Made by a program: the position numbers and the translations under genes | The notes under the pieces: generated by a model | Told to the model about the DNA's origin: nothing | What the model saw: the letters and a program-made list of their open reading frames with translations, nothing else | The model's database searches: none | Shown here: positions 24,202 to 36,034 of the stretch, one piece after another | Numbering within the stretch: the first letter of the stretch is position 1 | Layout: every line of letters starts with the position of its first letter | DNA from: Bugulina stolonifera | Taxonomy: Eukaryota; Bryozoa; Gymnolaemata; Cheilostomatida; Bugulidae | Assembly (NCBI GenBank): GCA_935421135.1 | Contig: OW285196.1 | Span: forward strand, 5,685,001 to 5,749,000 | DNA length: 64,000 bases | Direction of reading: 5' to 3'

Positions 24202-27200
24202 TTATATCTTAGAAAGGATGGTTACGGCAAAAATGAAGAATGTAGCTTTAGTGGATGCAATTGTACCAGATGTAGTTGTAGCATGTGTGGTGGCATCAGC
24301 TATGACTGGGGAAAATGTCCCTCTAGCACTTGTAGCACTTGTGGCACTTGCAGCACTTGTAGCACTTGCAGCACTTGTAGCACTTGCAGCACTTGCAGGA
24401 CTTGTAGCACTTGCAGCACTTGCAGCACTTGTAGCACTTGTAGCACTTGTAGCACTTGTAGCACTTGTAGCACTTGTAGCACTTGTAGCATTTGTAGCAC
24501 TTGCAGCATTTGTAGCACTTGTAGCACTTGTACCAGATGCTACTGAAACCTTTCTAGTGAATGTGGTTGAAGCAGGAGCAGCTGAAGCAGATGTGGCGTC
24601 AGAAGCTGCGTTTCCAGGAGATGTGTCTGTAGCGGTAGTAGTTGCAGCAGATGCAGCACCAGTAGAAATGTATTTCTTACGTGTACCCATGGAGTAGAGA
24701 TTCCTATTACGCACTTTTGTAACAGAAATGCTAGTAACAGAACCAGTACTGGTTGACAAGGTTTCAACATACATAGTTGTTGCAAATTTGCTTGTAGCAG
24801 AAGGGGTTTGGGCTAATGTGGTAGAATTAGTTGCCGCAGCACCAATACTAGTAGATGTGGTTGAAACAGACGTGATTGTAGATGGTGGGCTAACGGAGCT
24901 GGTTGCGGCTGCACTGGACGTAGCAGATGTGATCGTAGCGGGGATGTTTTCAGCAGACGTCACTTCAGAAGTAGTAATAGGAAAAAATGAGGCCGTAGCA
25001 GCTGTGGGTGTATGCAATTTGGCTGCTGCAGATAGACGTGTAACATAACTGGATTCAATTGATACAGCCGCAGTTGAACTTGCTGAGGCGGGTTTGGTTG
25101 AACCCGAGTTGGATATTGCCTCGGAAGTGGTTACACCCAATATGTTTATAGCAGAGCTGGTTGTACTCAACTTACTTGATGCAAATGTGACTTTGTCCAA
25201 CGTGGTCGTAGCAAAGATGGTTTCGGGAAACGTAACTTCGGAAGTTCCAATAGGAGAATGTTCATGCGATTTGCCTGCTGCAGATCGACTTGTAACATAA
25301 CTAGATTCAATTGATGCAGCCGCAGTTGAGCCGCTTGAGGTGGACTTAGTTGAACCTGAATTGAATGTAGCAGAGGTGGTCGTGCGCGGTACGTGTATAG
25401 CAGAGCTAGCAGTTTTCAATCTAGTTGGAGCAGATGCGGCTGCGCCCAATGTGGTTGTAGCATGGATGGTTGCAGCAGGCATAACTTTTAAAGTGTTAAT
25501 AGGAAATGATGAAGCCATAGTAGTTGTTATTGTATGAGAGTTGACGGTAGCAGATGGACTTGTAGCATAACTGCTTTCAGCTGATACGGCCGCAATATGG
25601 CTGATTGAGGCGTATTTAGTTGTACGTGATTTACTTGTAGCCGAGGTGGTTATACCCAATACAGTAATAGCAGAGGTGAGTTTACTGAATGTAGTTGGAG
25701 CAGAAGTGATTGTTTTCAATAGGGTTGTAGCAGAGGGACTTGTAGTCAAATTGGTGGTAGCAGAGGTGGTTGTACCCAATGTGGTTTTTGCAGAAATGGT
25801 TTTGCTCAAGGTAGTTGAAGCAGATGTGGTTATATCTACATGTAATTGTGTTGTAGCAGACGTGGGTGTACTCAAAGTGGTGGTAGCAGAGGTGGTTGCA
25901 TCAAATACCGTTGTAGCAGAGGTGGTTTTACTCCATGTAGTTGGAGCAGAAGCAGTTGTACCCAATGTAGTTTTAGCAGAGATGGCTGTACTCAATGTAG
26001 TTGAGGCAGACGTAGTTGTACTCAATGTGGTTGTAGTAGATGTATACGTGCGTCCTACAGTTTAATTGGAAACGATTGATTTTAGACAAGTAGAGGCAAC
26101 AGATTGAAATGTGTCTCTATATCAACATGTCTGCAAAACACGAGGTCTACTGCATGTCTGCATAGTAAGTGTTGACTAGGCCTACCGGGAAAGCATAGCA
26201 TATGTCCCTAATCTATATACCATGGGTGTGCATGTACAATGCTCATATTAAGGAAGGATTAGTTTTTAACTGCTATGATCATGAGAGGAAATCACTACAC
26301 CAGTTTATTGGTTGCTTAACTACACACTTTTAGGAAAATGTATTGCATGTAAGCTAATGATTGACCACTCACCAGCACGTAGAGTGGTGCATACTTCACT
26401 TTTCTGACATATGTAATTCTTGGGTGTTCGAAACAATGAAAAGAAAATCTTGCCGTTGTTTATCAATCTCCATGTACATCCCTGACAAGTTGCAGGGTAT
26501 TCATGAGGTTTACTATGGAGAGGTGGGTGGTAGAAACTACTTAATGGTGCACCATTGTCCATCCAGTAGTGACCCGTAGCATTGTAGGTCAAACCAATGT
26601 ACATGCCTCTACAATTTCCTTAAAATACAAACCACTAGTTTTACAATGTACTTCAAGATTAATCGTGTTTTCAATTTTCTATGTTATTTTAGTCTGCAAA
26701 AGTTTAGAACCACTTTGTGGATTCATTGCACAAAAAAGCATCTAGACTTTCAGAATTTCAAATTTGTAAATATTGGAGTCGTGAATAAATGTGTACTATG
26801 TTTTTTAAACAACCATTATCCATCTCATATTAATGCTTTTCAGAACCACAGCATTACCAGAACCTGACTTGTAATATACTCATCAATTTAATTATTTAGA
26901 AGCAATGATTCATTAGTTGAGCTGGCCTAAACACATGTGGTTTGGGCCTATAAATGTACAGTGTGTTCTCTATGCTCTTCGTCTTACATGATGAATGGCA
27001 TTACCAAGATAAATTACATGTACAATGTATATGTAATTGTTATTCTTACTGACACTAAAGTACTGGCATTGTACACTGTACACTCTGTGTCAGTGTTAGC
27101 TTTCTTTATTGTGTCCTTTTATAAAATAATTGAAATGGTATTAAATTTTACAACTGGTGTTTATACCACTTTGATAAAATAGGTCGTAACTAATAATTTA

Positions 27201-27490
27201 TACTAAATGCTACTGTGAGATTGCTATATATATTGTAATGTTTACTCACCACATAAAAGTCGCATAAAGTTGTACGTCCCTTCAGATCTAACTGATGATA
27301 ACATAGCATCATTGGCAATACGATCACTAAGAGCTTCATCTGGTGCGAGAGGTTGTTGAGAAAGTTTGTAACAGTGATTAGCAAAATGTTCCCAGGATTC
27401 AGGACAGCTGCAAGTGGATATAGCAGCGTCAGATGGCAAAACCTTCTCAACTGAACGGAGAAGAACTAGCCAAACCAGTAACATGAACAT
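24202..27490 (-). CDS. CTLD-mucin gene B, paralogue of A with a lost CTLD cysteine
   Basis: Exons: 27490-27250, 26618-26373, 26054-24202, all phase 1, giving 779 aa. It has a signal peptide (MFMLLVWLVLLRSVEKVL), CTLD half 1 (CSCPESWEHFANHCYKLSQ), CTLD half 2 (GMYIGLTYNATGHYW, TCQGCTWRLI, NYICQK), then a Ser/Thr/Ala stalk of about 617 codons and the tail ATFFIFAVTILSKI. The Cys that is SDC in genes A, C and D is SDR here (TGT to CGT), which should remove one CTLD disulphide. The stalk shares long blocks with A, such as SMGTRKKYISTGAASAATT. Its ATS repeats use GCACTTGTA/GCACTTGCA units rather than GCGCTTGTA. Confidence 0.85.
24325..24530 (-). repeat. 9-bp coding minisatellite in gene B stalk
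   Basis: About 22 units of GCACTTGTA or GCACTTGCA on the plus strand, encoding Ala-Thr-Ser and Ala-Ala-Ser on the minus strand. It occupies the same position as the tract in gene A, but the fixed third base of the Ala codon differs, so the two tracts were homogenised separately. Confidence 0.9.
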
Positions 27491-28610
27491 GGATGCAGGA
27501 TAATGACTTTCATCTGAATATTCTAAATCATTTTCCTATCTCATCAGTATAGAAATAAATTTATCGATGTGTGTTACATACATGTAGTTGCCTGGTTAAA
27601 ACTTCATCCAGGGACGGCTCAAGGAAGCACAGGAAGAACTAACCAATGACATAACGCTAGTTTTCATACAATGTACATGTACATCTAGACAATGGATGAG
27701 TGTTCAGTTTTAGCATGACTATTGGCATAGAGGGTAAAAAGTTTTTTACAATATAGTGTCATTCGCCCAAATCTTAATGGTTGCAAAGTTTAAATCTTTC
27801 CAGTTTAAAGTAACAAGGCTTTAAAAGTTTCTTTCAATTATGAAGTTTTAGCGATTGTTGCCTCCTTTTACATTTGCCCCTGGCTAATGCCGATGAATTT
27901 AAAAATAAACATAATAGTGTGCGTGAAGCCAATTTCAAATTTTAGCTCAAGTTGATGACTTGAACTTCTTCAGTTAAACTAGACATGGTATTGTATATGA
28001 TTGGATAGTCACAATGTAATTTACTTCCTATTACAGCTGCAATCAACATCAGCTGCCTGCAATGTCTGTACACCATCTAATTACAAATTTCTCTTGCAAT
28101 GCCACACTTTGACATAATTCATAAGACATAGTTTGATTTCTAATTGATTTCTGTAATATCATTTAGCAAATTTTACAATGTCTCCAAAACACTGCCTGTT
28201 CAATGTGGGCATTGCACAATCATACAGGCAACTTGTGTTAAAGGGAATAACTAGTATTGGTGCCCTACTTCGAAGTCACGTATATATTCCTACAATTATG
28301 GCGCAATATAATACTAATTAACAAAATATACATGTATAGTTTATGTTCTAATATTAGTCACTAAAGATTTGCATTTTACTCCCCTAGTTTGTACCTCAAT
28401 TGATGCAATTAAAACTGCTTTTAAACAATCAAGAAATTAATAGTTTCCTTCCCGAAGCTTTCTGGGGAAAATAACTTACACATTTCTAGGCTAATGCTTA
28501 TAAATTGAGTGAATTAATTTAGTTTTGCCTGCTTGTGCAATGCACTCACATAGACCTTACTGTCTGAATGTCAGTTAAAAAGACTGTGGGTTAATATCAA
28601 AGCTTAGAGT

Positions 28611-29626
28611 AATAGCACTATTGGTACTGATATTGTATTAGGTTAGCTATTTTTAGGCTGGATTCTGGCTTGAGACCATTCAAACGAAGTTTGCTACAAT
28701 TATTCAACTGTTCCGATATATTACAAAATGATACTCTACTTGGAAGGGTCTATTTATTTATTGTAATAGACTTGTTGCTGTATTCAGTATTTTAAGATTT
28801 TTTGCAAAGATAGTAAGTCCCTGTTTTTGGTCATACCAAGAATAAGAATATGGCAATTACTTCTCTGTCTAGTCACAATCCTGCTATTGATTATTGAGTC
28901 ACCAATTTATCATTTCAAACGTATTACTTATTACTGTCATAGACTGTAGCTAACAATTAATTGACATCAAAATCTTGCAGCACCTGTGCTGCACTGCTGT
29001 GTGTTAATTTATGTGACATAGCGTAATAAAGATCAGAATCGCTCATATTGTTTGTTACCAAAATGTCTGAGTTTCATCTGCGGAGCACTAACGATTATAC
29101 ATACATTTTTAAACACAAACTAGACAATTCAAATAAGGTTTTTGAGTGGGTCGAATAGGTTACTATTTTATTTGGTTTAATCCGATTATATTGTAAAACA
29201 TTAGACAAACGTTAGACAAACGTTAGACATTCACACAGTTTTCCCAATGCTAGTTATTTTCCCCAAAATTAGTAGAGTATATTATTACAACGTAATATAA
29301 ACTGTTAGACAACAAAGTTTTAAAATAGCTCTACAGAAAATGATTAGGAATAGAGAAATAGGTAGTTTTGTTTCTTAATAAATTCAATTCTTGATAAATA
29401 ATCTTAACATTCTACAGGTATGATTATACATCTATAATATAATATCTTACCCACTATTACTTTATCGACTTATCAGATAAGTAGCAGTCCAAAAGATTTA
29501 TAAAATGCATTTGTTCCTTCATGCGCTGAATCACTATTAAACACATTTGCTCTAGCAGATAATCTGACAAGTAGTGCAAATAATATTTTGCATGCATGCA
29601 GTTTTTCACTACTAGAGAGGAGATAT
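28611..29626. other. Spacer between CTLD genes B and C
   Basis: No coding exon is supported. There is a short tandem of GTTAGACAAAC at about 29205-29230. Otherwise the sequence is unremarkable and AT-rich. Confidence 0.4.
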
Positions 29627-31960
29627 TTACATCTTGATAAGTATGGGTGCAAGGAAAATAATCATTGTAGCTATACCAGGTGCTGCTGTAGCGGATGTGG
29701 CCATATCTGAAATCTGTGGAGAAAATGTACTTGTCACATTTGGAGCAGATATGTCTGCTGCTGAATCGTTTCTAGTGGATGGGGTTGGAACAGAGATGAC
29801 TGAAGAAGATTTGGCTGCATCAATAGTAGTTGCAGCGGGTGTATTAGCTGTAAAGATGTTTGGTTTATGGGTGGTCTTGGGATCATTGTTTGTAGCAGAT
29901 GGGCTAGTTACAGAACTGGTTCTGGATGATGAGATTGTAGCATCTTGAGTCATAGCAGATTGGCTTGTTGCAGAAATGGTTTCGGCTATCATAACAGAAT
30001 TACTTGTGGCCGCACCGATTTTAACAGACAAGCCTGTAGAAGATACGCTAATAGAGGCGGTTGTGGCTGCTGAGCTGGGTGAAATTGAGTTAATTCTAAC
30101 AGAACTCCTTGTAGTTGATTTGGTTTTAGCTGAACCAGATGTGCTTGTAACTGAAATGGTTGCTGCAGATGCACTTTTTGAAGTTGTGATAGCAAAAGAC
30201 GTGAGTACATTAGATTTGGCTGGAACAAGCATGCTTGTAGCAGAACTGGCTTCAGTTGTGGTAACAGTAGCAGGACTGGTTGTAGCGGGTTTAGATGATG
30301 TACCTGACTTGGTTATAGCGGAGGTGCTTGTACTCGATGTGGTTGTAGTAGACACATAAGACCATCCTACAGTATAATTAGAACCAATTCATGTTACACA
30401 AGTACAATGCAGCTCGGACTTTAATTTTACCTGTATTTTGAAATGTCCGTAGAGTTCAACTAGTCTAAAATGCATGCATTAGGATATTATATGTCCGTTA
30501 ACACATGCAAATTGTATGCAAACATAACATGTTTTCTAAACTCACAACATAGTGTTTCTACGATGAAGCATGAGGATATGACCATTTGCTAGGTAGACGT
30601 TTGTTTAAATACAACTTTAGGTCCAATGGGCCATGTGCTATATGTTATTATCACCTATTTCTCACCAGTGTGTGGAGAGGTACACTCCTCCATCTTCTGA
30701 CATATATAATTCTTGGCTTTTCGAAAAGTTGAAAACACAAGCTTTCCTGTGTTTACTAATCTCCATTTACATCCTTCACAAGCTTCAGGGTCATTGTGAT
30801 CGTTGCCAGAAATAGGAGGGTGGTAGGAACTGTTTAATGGTGCACCATTGTCCGTCCAGTAATGATCAGTACCATTGTAAACCAAACCAATGTATAAGCC
30901 CCCACATTCTCCTACAGTACAAACTACCGGATTTACTTCAGGATTTCTGGTCGGGCTTCCATATTAAACAACTTTACACCATAATATATTCATATAAACA
31001 TGGTTTACTTTTTCATAATTGTCAGGAAATTAAAAATTAAAGCCACAGTATTTCTAATTTTTTATTTCTTATGATATTTCGTGAAAAAATCTAATTAAAC
31101 TTCTAGTGTCTGTGTTTTCCAACAGTCATGGCCCCCTTATATACACTATGTACAATGTACATGTAGATGCTCTTTAAGAATAAGCAATAAAATAATACAA
31201 AAATGATGTCTTTATATGACCTTTAATGCTGATCATCGACAATCTGAGTGAATTGAAAGTAATGGTAGTTGAGCTCAGCTGAGCCATGACCAGTTTAACG
31301 ATATTATATTTGCTGAAATTGAATTGCTGACATACATTATAGCAACCTCAGTGTTGCTGTTTGTTTTATTCAGTAATAGCAGAAGGTAACCAGGTCATTG
31401 ATCTCAGCACAAGAAAAGCGTAATATTGGATGTTTTGACTAGTGCATATTCATTTGGACATTTGTGACCCAGGAACTCCATGAAATAGTAATCACACAAT
31501 AAAATTGTTGTAAAGGCTAATAAGTAACTAACCAGCAATATACAATGTGCAATATCCCTGTTGAGGCAATGTCTAGTGTAGGGGATTTGGTAAAGCTGTA
31601 GAGTCTAAACCATTATCTCACTGCGAAATAGAAATAAGCACATAAAAATGTACGGTGTACAAGAAGATTGTACTCACCACATAGGCGTTGTGTAAAGTTG
31701 TAAACCTCTTCGGATCTAAGAGAAACCAACATGGCATTCTTGGTATTGCAATCACTAAGAGCTTCCTCGGATACAAGTGCTTGCTGAGAACTCCAATAGC
31801 ATTGGTTAGAAAAGTGTTCCCAAGATTCAGGACAGCTGCAGGTAGACTTACTGGCGTCTGGTGGCAGAACCTCCCTGGCTGAACAAAAGAGAACAGCCCA
31901 AACTAGTGAGTTCAATGTTGTGTAGAGAAGTGTTTTATATATAGCTTCGTTGTCAAACAT
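29627..31960 (-). CDS. CTLD-mucin gene C, shorter stalk
   Basis: Exons: 31960-31678, 30911-30666, 30366-29627, all phase 1, giving 422 aa. The N-terminus is longer than in A and B, because the only in-frame ATG lies 14 codons further upstream; the hydrophobic run SLVWAVLFCSA still fits a signal peptide. CTLD half 1 has CSCPESWEHFSNQCYWSSQ and SDCNTKNA. Half 2 has GLYIGLVYNGTDHYWTDNG, ACEGCKWRLV and NYICQK. The stalk is about 246 codons, Ser/Thr-rich, without the pure ATS run, and ends IATMIIFLAPILIKM. More diverged from A and B than those are from each other. Confidence 0.82.
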
Positions 31961-34344
31961 TTCTCAAGGAGCTCCTTCAGGAATTTAAGGAGATGGTAAC
32001 CGATGGTATAAAATGTTCATGTGCATGTACTGTGGTGAAACAGTCTCCGTGGTAATGGTACCCAGGCTAGCCACACTGACATTGCTATTAGCTGACATTT
32101 AATTACATACTCTTATCCATGCATTGTTATCCATATTCATCTATGCATTCATTATTATCCTATATACTGCGTGTCTTATATACATGTATGTATCTGTACT
32201 AGCAATCAAGCATTGGGATTACGTTCTATTGCAACTTGGTTTTTCCCACATTTATATACTTATTTAGTAATTGTCTGTTCTTGCTTGATTGTGAATTATT
32301 AGAGTCTTTTTGCCATTTTATATAGTAACTTCGTGGCCGAACTTATATATTAAGCTCATAATTATACACGACATGTTTCTCCTTATCGCAAGCACATTTT
32401 GTGCAAAGGCCGACCTTTCATGTGGCCGAGTCGGGCGGAACCAGACATATTGTTGCGTCAGTTCCGGAGCCGACACCATGTCGGATAGCTGATACCATGT
32501 CGGGCTCTTTTGGCCGTAAGTATGTTATGTATATAAGGCAGTGCATTTCGTGTTGTGAATCAGTTGTTGATTGCGCTTGAATAAAGCAACATCTCCTAAC
32601 TCAACCTACAGAGGCTTACTCTTTAGGCGGGTAACTCCACCTGAGAATCCTTTGGATTCAGTGCGGCTCGAGTTCACCTCCTCCTAGGCTAAGCATAGCT
32701 CTATCCACCCCTTAGGCTTAGGCCGATTCCAGGTTCTAATGAACCTAGTGTCGGACTTAGGTTCTCAAGGTTAGACATTCTTTCTCTACACTCCCTCGGA
32801 GTATAAACTCTGCATGACCTACGTCGGTCCTGAGCTCCAATGAGTCTCGGCATCGGCCAACGTCTGATATAATCTACAATCTACACTATAAAGAGCACCC
32901 ATAACTGTTCACTCTTTTATGTAATGAGCAGAAGGTACACTTGGTCGGCCTCTACCACCTTCCAAGCCCTTCACATACTTGTAGCCCTCGGCTCTCGCAT
33001 GCAATAGCACTCAAAAACATTACAGTACAATGTACCTCATGTTTTTATGTCGTTAGTGCAGGATATACATATTATTACATGTACATGTAATTCTGATCAC
33101 CAGTGGAAAGTGTTTTGTGAGTTTCCACATAGAGGATGAAAAATTTCTAAAGTTGTTTAGTTTAGCACAGATATTAATAATGGTAGTGATTACAGATCTC
33201 CTTCCAATTGAAGGTGGGAGTCATGGCTCTCAGGTTGCCCTCCTCTTATAACCTCCCCTGACTAACTCTTCGTTGGCTTCAATACACATTTGATAGGCAG
33301 TGCAATAAAACTGAATTGAATAGTAATACAATTTGGTTATCCATGTTAGCATATTTGCTACGAATACAGATTTAATTTTTAGTTCAAGTAGATGTAGTTA
33401 TTTTCCCATTCATTGATTTTTCTAATAACTAATTTTTTTCCTAGGACACGTTACAATTTCATACAGTCTAGTGATATAGTGTACACAGACACGTACATGC
33501 AGAATGCACAACTAAATGCTTTTTTACTGCCAACGATGAAGTTTACTTGAATTTGATTCAGTTTTAATTATTAAAAACCTTTTGAAGCATTGAATCACGC
33601 ATATTTCAATTTTAATATTTCATTCATTGAGTTTAATGATTGCACAATACATTCATATAATTGATCTCCGATAGACTATTAGGCCATTACTACAACTAAA
33701 TTTAATATATAACTTTAAGAAGAGCAAATTCAATTATCTATCATTATGCCAATGTCACCTGCCTAATGTGAAAGAGCCTGATCACATTGATAGTTGTACT
33801 ATTGTTAATACACTACTTCTCTACGACCTTAGGCCTGTTACCTAGACTAGTATGAAATTAGTTCTACATCCTATGATTAATATACTATGTGCATTATTCT
33901 GAAGTAGCTACTTACATAAATCAATTAAAATTTTAATTTCAATTCACATGATGTATTTTACTATGTCAATATTAACAGATCTGCAATGGGCAATGATTGG
34001 AAGAGCATTAATAACAATATCACAGGCTGTGTTTTGGCCTTATAATTATTTTTTTTAAGCAAAGAATGAGAATAACTTTACTTTTAATATCATTTACTCA
34101 CAAATATTAATTGTAAAAAATGTTTGCGAAGAGATTGGGTCATTGTTTTAGCAAAATTTTGAGTCATGATTTCTTTTATACACACATATTTTTTGTGCCA
34201 GTGTTGGTTAAATTCTGTGGAATGCTTTGCAGTGTAAGTTTGGAGTTTGGAGTTCTATTTTAATCTGGTGTCTGTGGGAAGTTGCATTCTCTTACATGGA
34301 TATAAGAAAACTCTCTGCAGAACATAATCAGAAGGCTCCCAATT
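31961..34344. other. Spacer between CTLD genes C and D
   Basis: Apart from the LTR-like copy B at 32400-33024, no gene is supported. The rest is AT-rich sequence with acatgt words. Confidence 0.45.
32400..33024 (+). mobile_element. Solo-LTR-like sequence, copy B
   Basis: Begins TGTGCAAAGGCCGACC and ends near AACATTACA. It has a TATA-like GTATATAAGG at about 32529 and AATAAA at 32580. The 5' end parallels copy A, and the 3' end shares AACTGTTCACTCTTTTATG with copy C (about 43220). GC content is clearly above the surroundings. No internal retrotransposon genes adjoin it. The boundaries are inferred from comparing copies. Confidence 0.5.
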
Positions 34345-36034
34345 TTATGGTAGCAGTGACAGTAGTAGCAGTAACGTATTTGGCTCTAATGTAATATTTA
34401 GTTGAAAAGTGCAATGCAGGTAATTTGATAGAACTAATGACTTTCTCCTAGGTACATGAAATATTGCTTTTCTAATCACACAAATGTAAGTTGTACCTCT
34501 GTTAAAATGTGTTTTGCTTGTTGTTATCAAAATTGAGAATATACGTGTACAGGTAACTGATCTTTTAAAATGGTTTTTATCGCATCAGTTATGTAGTACT
34601 GTTTCCTAGTTTATGATTGGCCATTCTTACCAGTGGTTAATAAGGCACACGTCTCCATCTTCTGACATATGTAATGTTTTTCCTTTGTAGCCATCAAAAA
34701 CTTAATCTTTCCAGTGTTGATTAATCTCCACGTACACCCTTCACAAGCCTCAGGATCGTTGTGAGCATCACCAGCAAAAGGAGGGTGGTAGGAACTGCTT
34801 AATGGAGACCCATTGTCTGTCCAGGAGTGGTCAGTACCATTGTAGGTCAGACCAATAAACATGCCTCCACATTCTCCTGAAACATATAATATATCTGAAT
34901 TTACAAACTTGACAAAGCTTTATCACACATTAAATAACATAATGCACATGTACATAGTTCATCGAAGCTTAAGTTTTCTGTTCCTGCTGCAAATACTAGA
35001 ACAAAAATTGGTACATCAGCATGTACTTTAGTGCTAAAGATCCGGCTTTTGTCCAAATTTTTACTTCTAAACATTTGCAAACTGCAAGAGTAAGATGCAT
35101 GCTAATCTATTCAGTTCTGCTCCTAAATCTAGTCGTTTTACCACTTTTATTTTCATATTTAGTAATGATTTCTACCATAATGTGGAGATGAGTGTGAAGC
35201 ACCAGCTTAAAAACATTATTATATGTCATTATGACAAATTGAGTGATTCATGTCATAAATAATGATATCAGCAATCAATTTATATGACTAAGTGTGTTAC
35301 AGCCATTATCTATGTCAGTGAAACATCCAGTGAAATTCTATCTGAATTGCTTAGGTGCTAAACAGCCAACAGCATCTGGCATTTGCATTGAACAATATAG
35401 TATCTATTCGTGCTACTCTAGTACCATGGACTCATGTTTTTCATTTAAATCTTATCAGCAATATTAAACTTTAGAGCAACTAATAAAGATATACAATATC
35501 AGTATAACTATTAGAGATCTAGTACAGCGCATTTGAAACCAGCATAATTGAGAGTTATGATTTGTTCATTTCGTCACCAGTGAGTAATATATACCCAAGA
35601 AAACTTCACACAAGGTCTAACAAGCAATATAAGCACTCCAATAATTACATGTACGTACTTGTTTAAAATTTAATCAGTAAAAGTTGTCAAAGCAACATAC
35701 TTGTACATGTCATTTGAAATATACATGGCAATAGAAGAGGAAAGGTAACAAAACAAATGTTTTGCATTTTATTATATTTAATGTTTCACTCACCACATAA
35801 ATCTTGCAATTTGTCGAATACTTCTGTAGATCTAATAGAAGCTAAGACAGCGCCTTCGGCATTACATTCTCCAAGGGCGTCATCAGGAAAGGCGGGTTGC
35901 TGAGAAAGCTTGTAACAGTGACTAGCAAAATGTTCCCAGGATTCAGGACAGCTACAGGTAGATACAGCAGCGTCAGATGACAGAATCTCCCCAACCGAAC
36001 AGAGGAGAACTAGCCAAACCAGTAAGTCCAACAT
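34345..36034 (-). CDS. CTLD gene D, CTLD with almost no stalk
   Basis: Exons: 36034-35794, 34876-34631 and, less surely, 34385-34345, giving 175 aa. The start is chosen at the Met giving MLDLLVWLVLLCSVGEIL, which aligns with genes A and B; an in-frame ATG 22 codons upstream is less likely. CTLD half 1 has CSCPESWEHFASHCYKLSQ and GECNAEGA. Half 2 has GMFIGLTYNGTDHSWTDNG, ACEGCTWRLI and HYICQK. The proposed last exon encodes only EPNTLLLLLSLLP then stop. Its AG acceptor and phase fit, but the exon is tiny. If correct, D is a secreted or briefly anchored CTLD lacking the mucin stalk. Confidence 0.72.

Noticed and set aside
24187..24697. Cys-Ser-Thr-repeat and Ala/Val-rich frames on the plus strand
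   Set aside because: Shadows of the gene B stalk exon on the minus strand.
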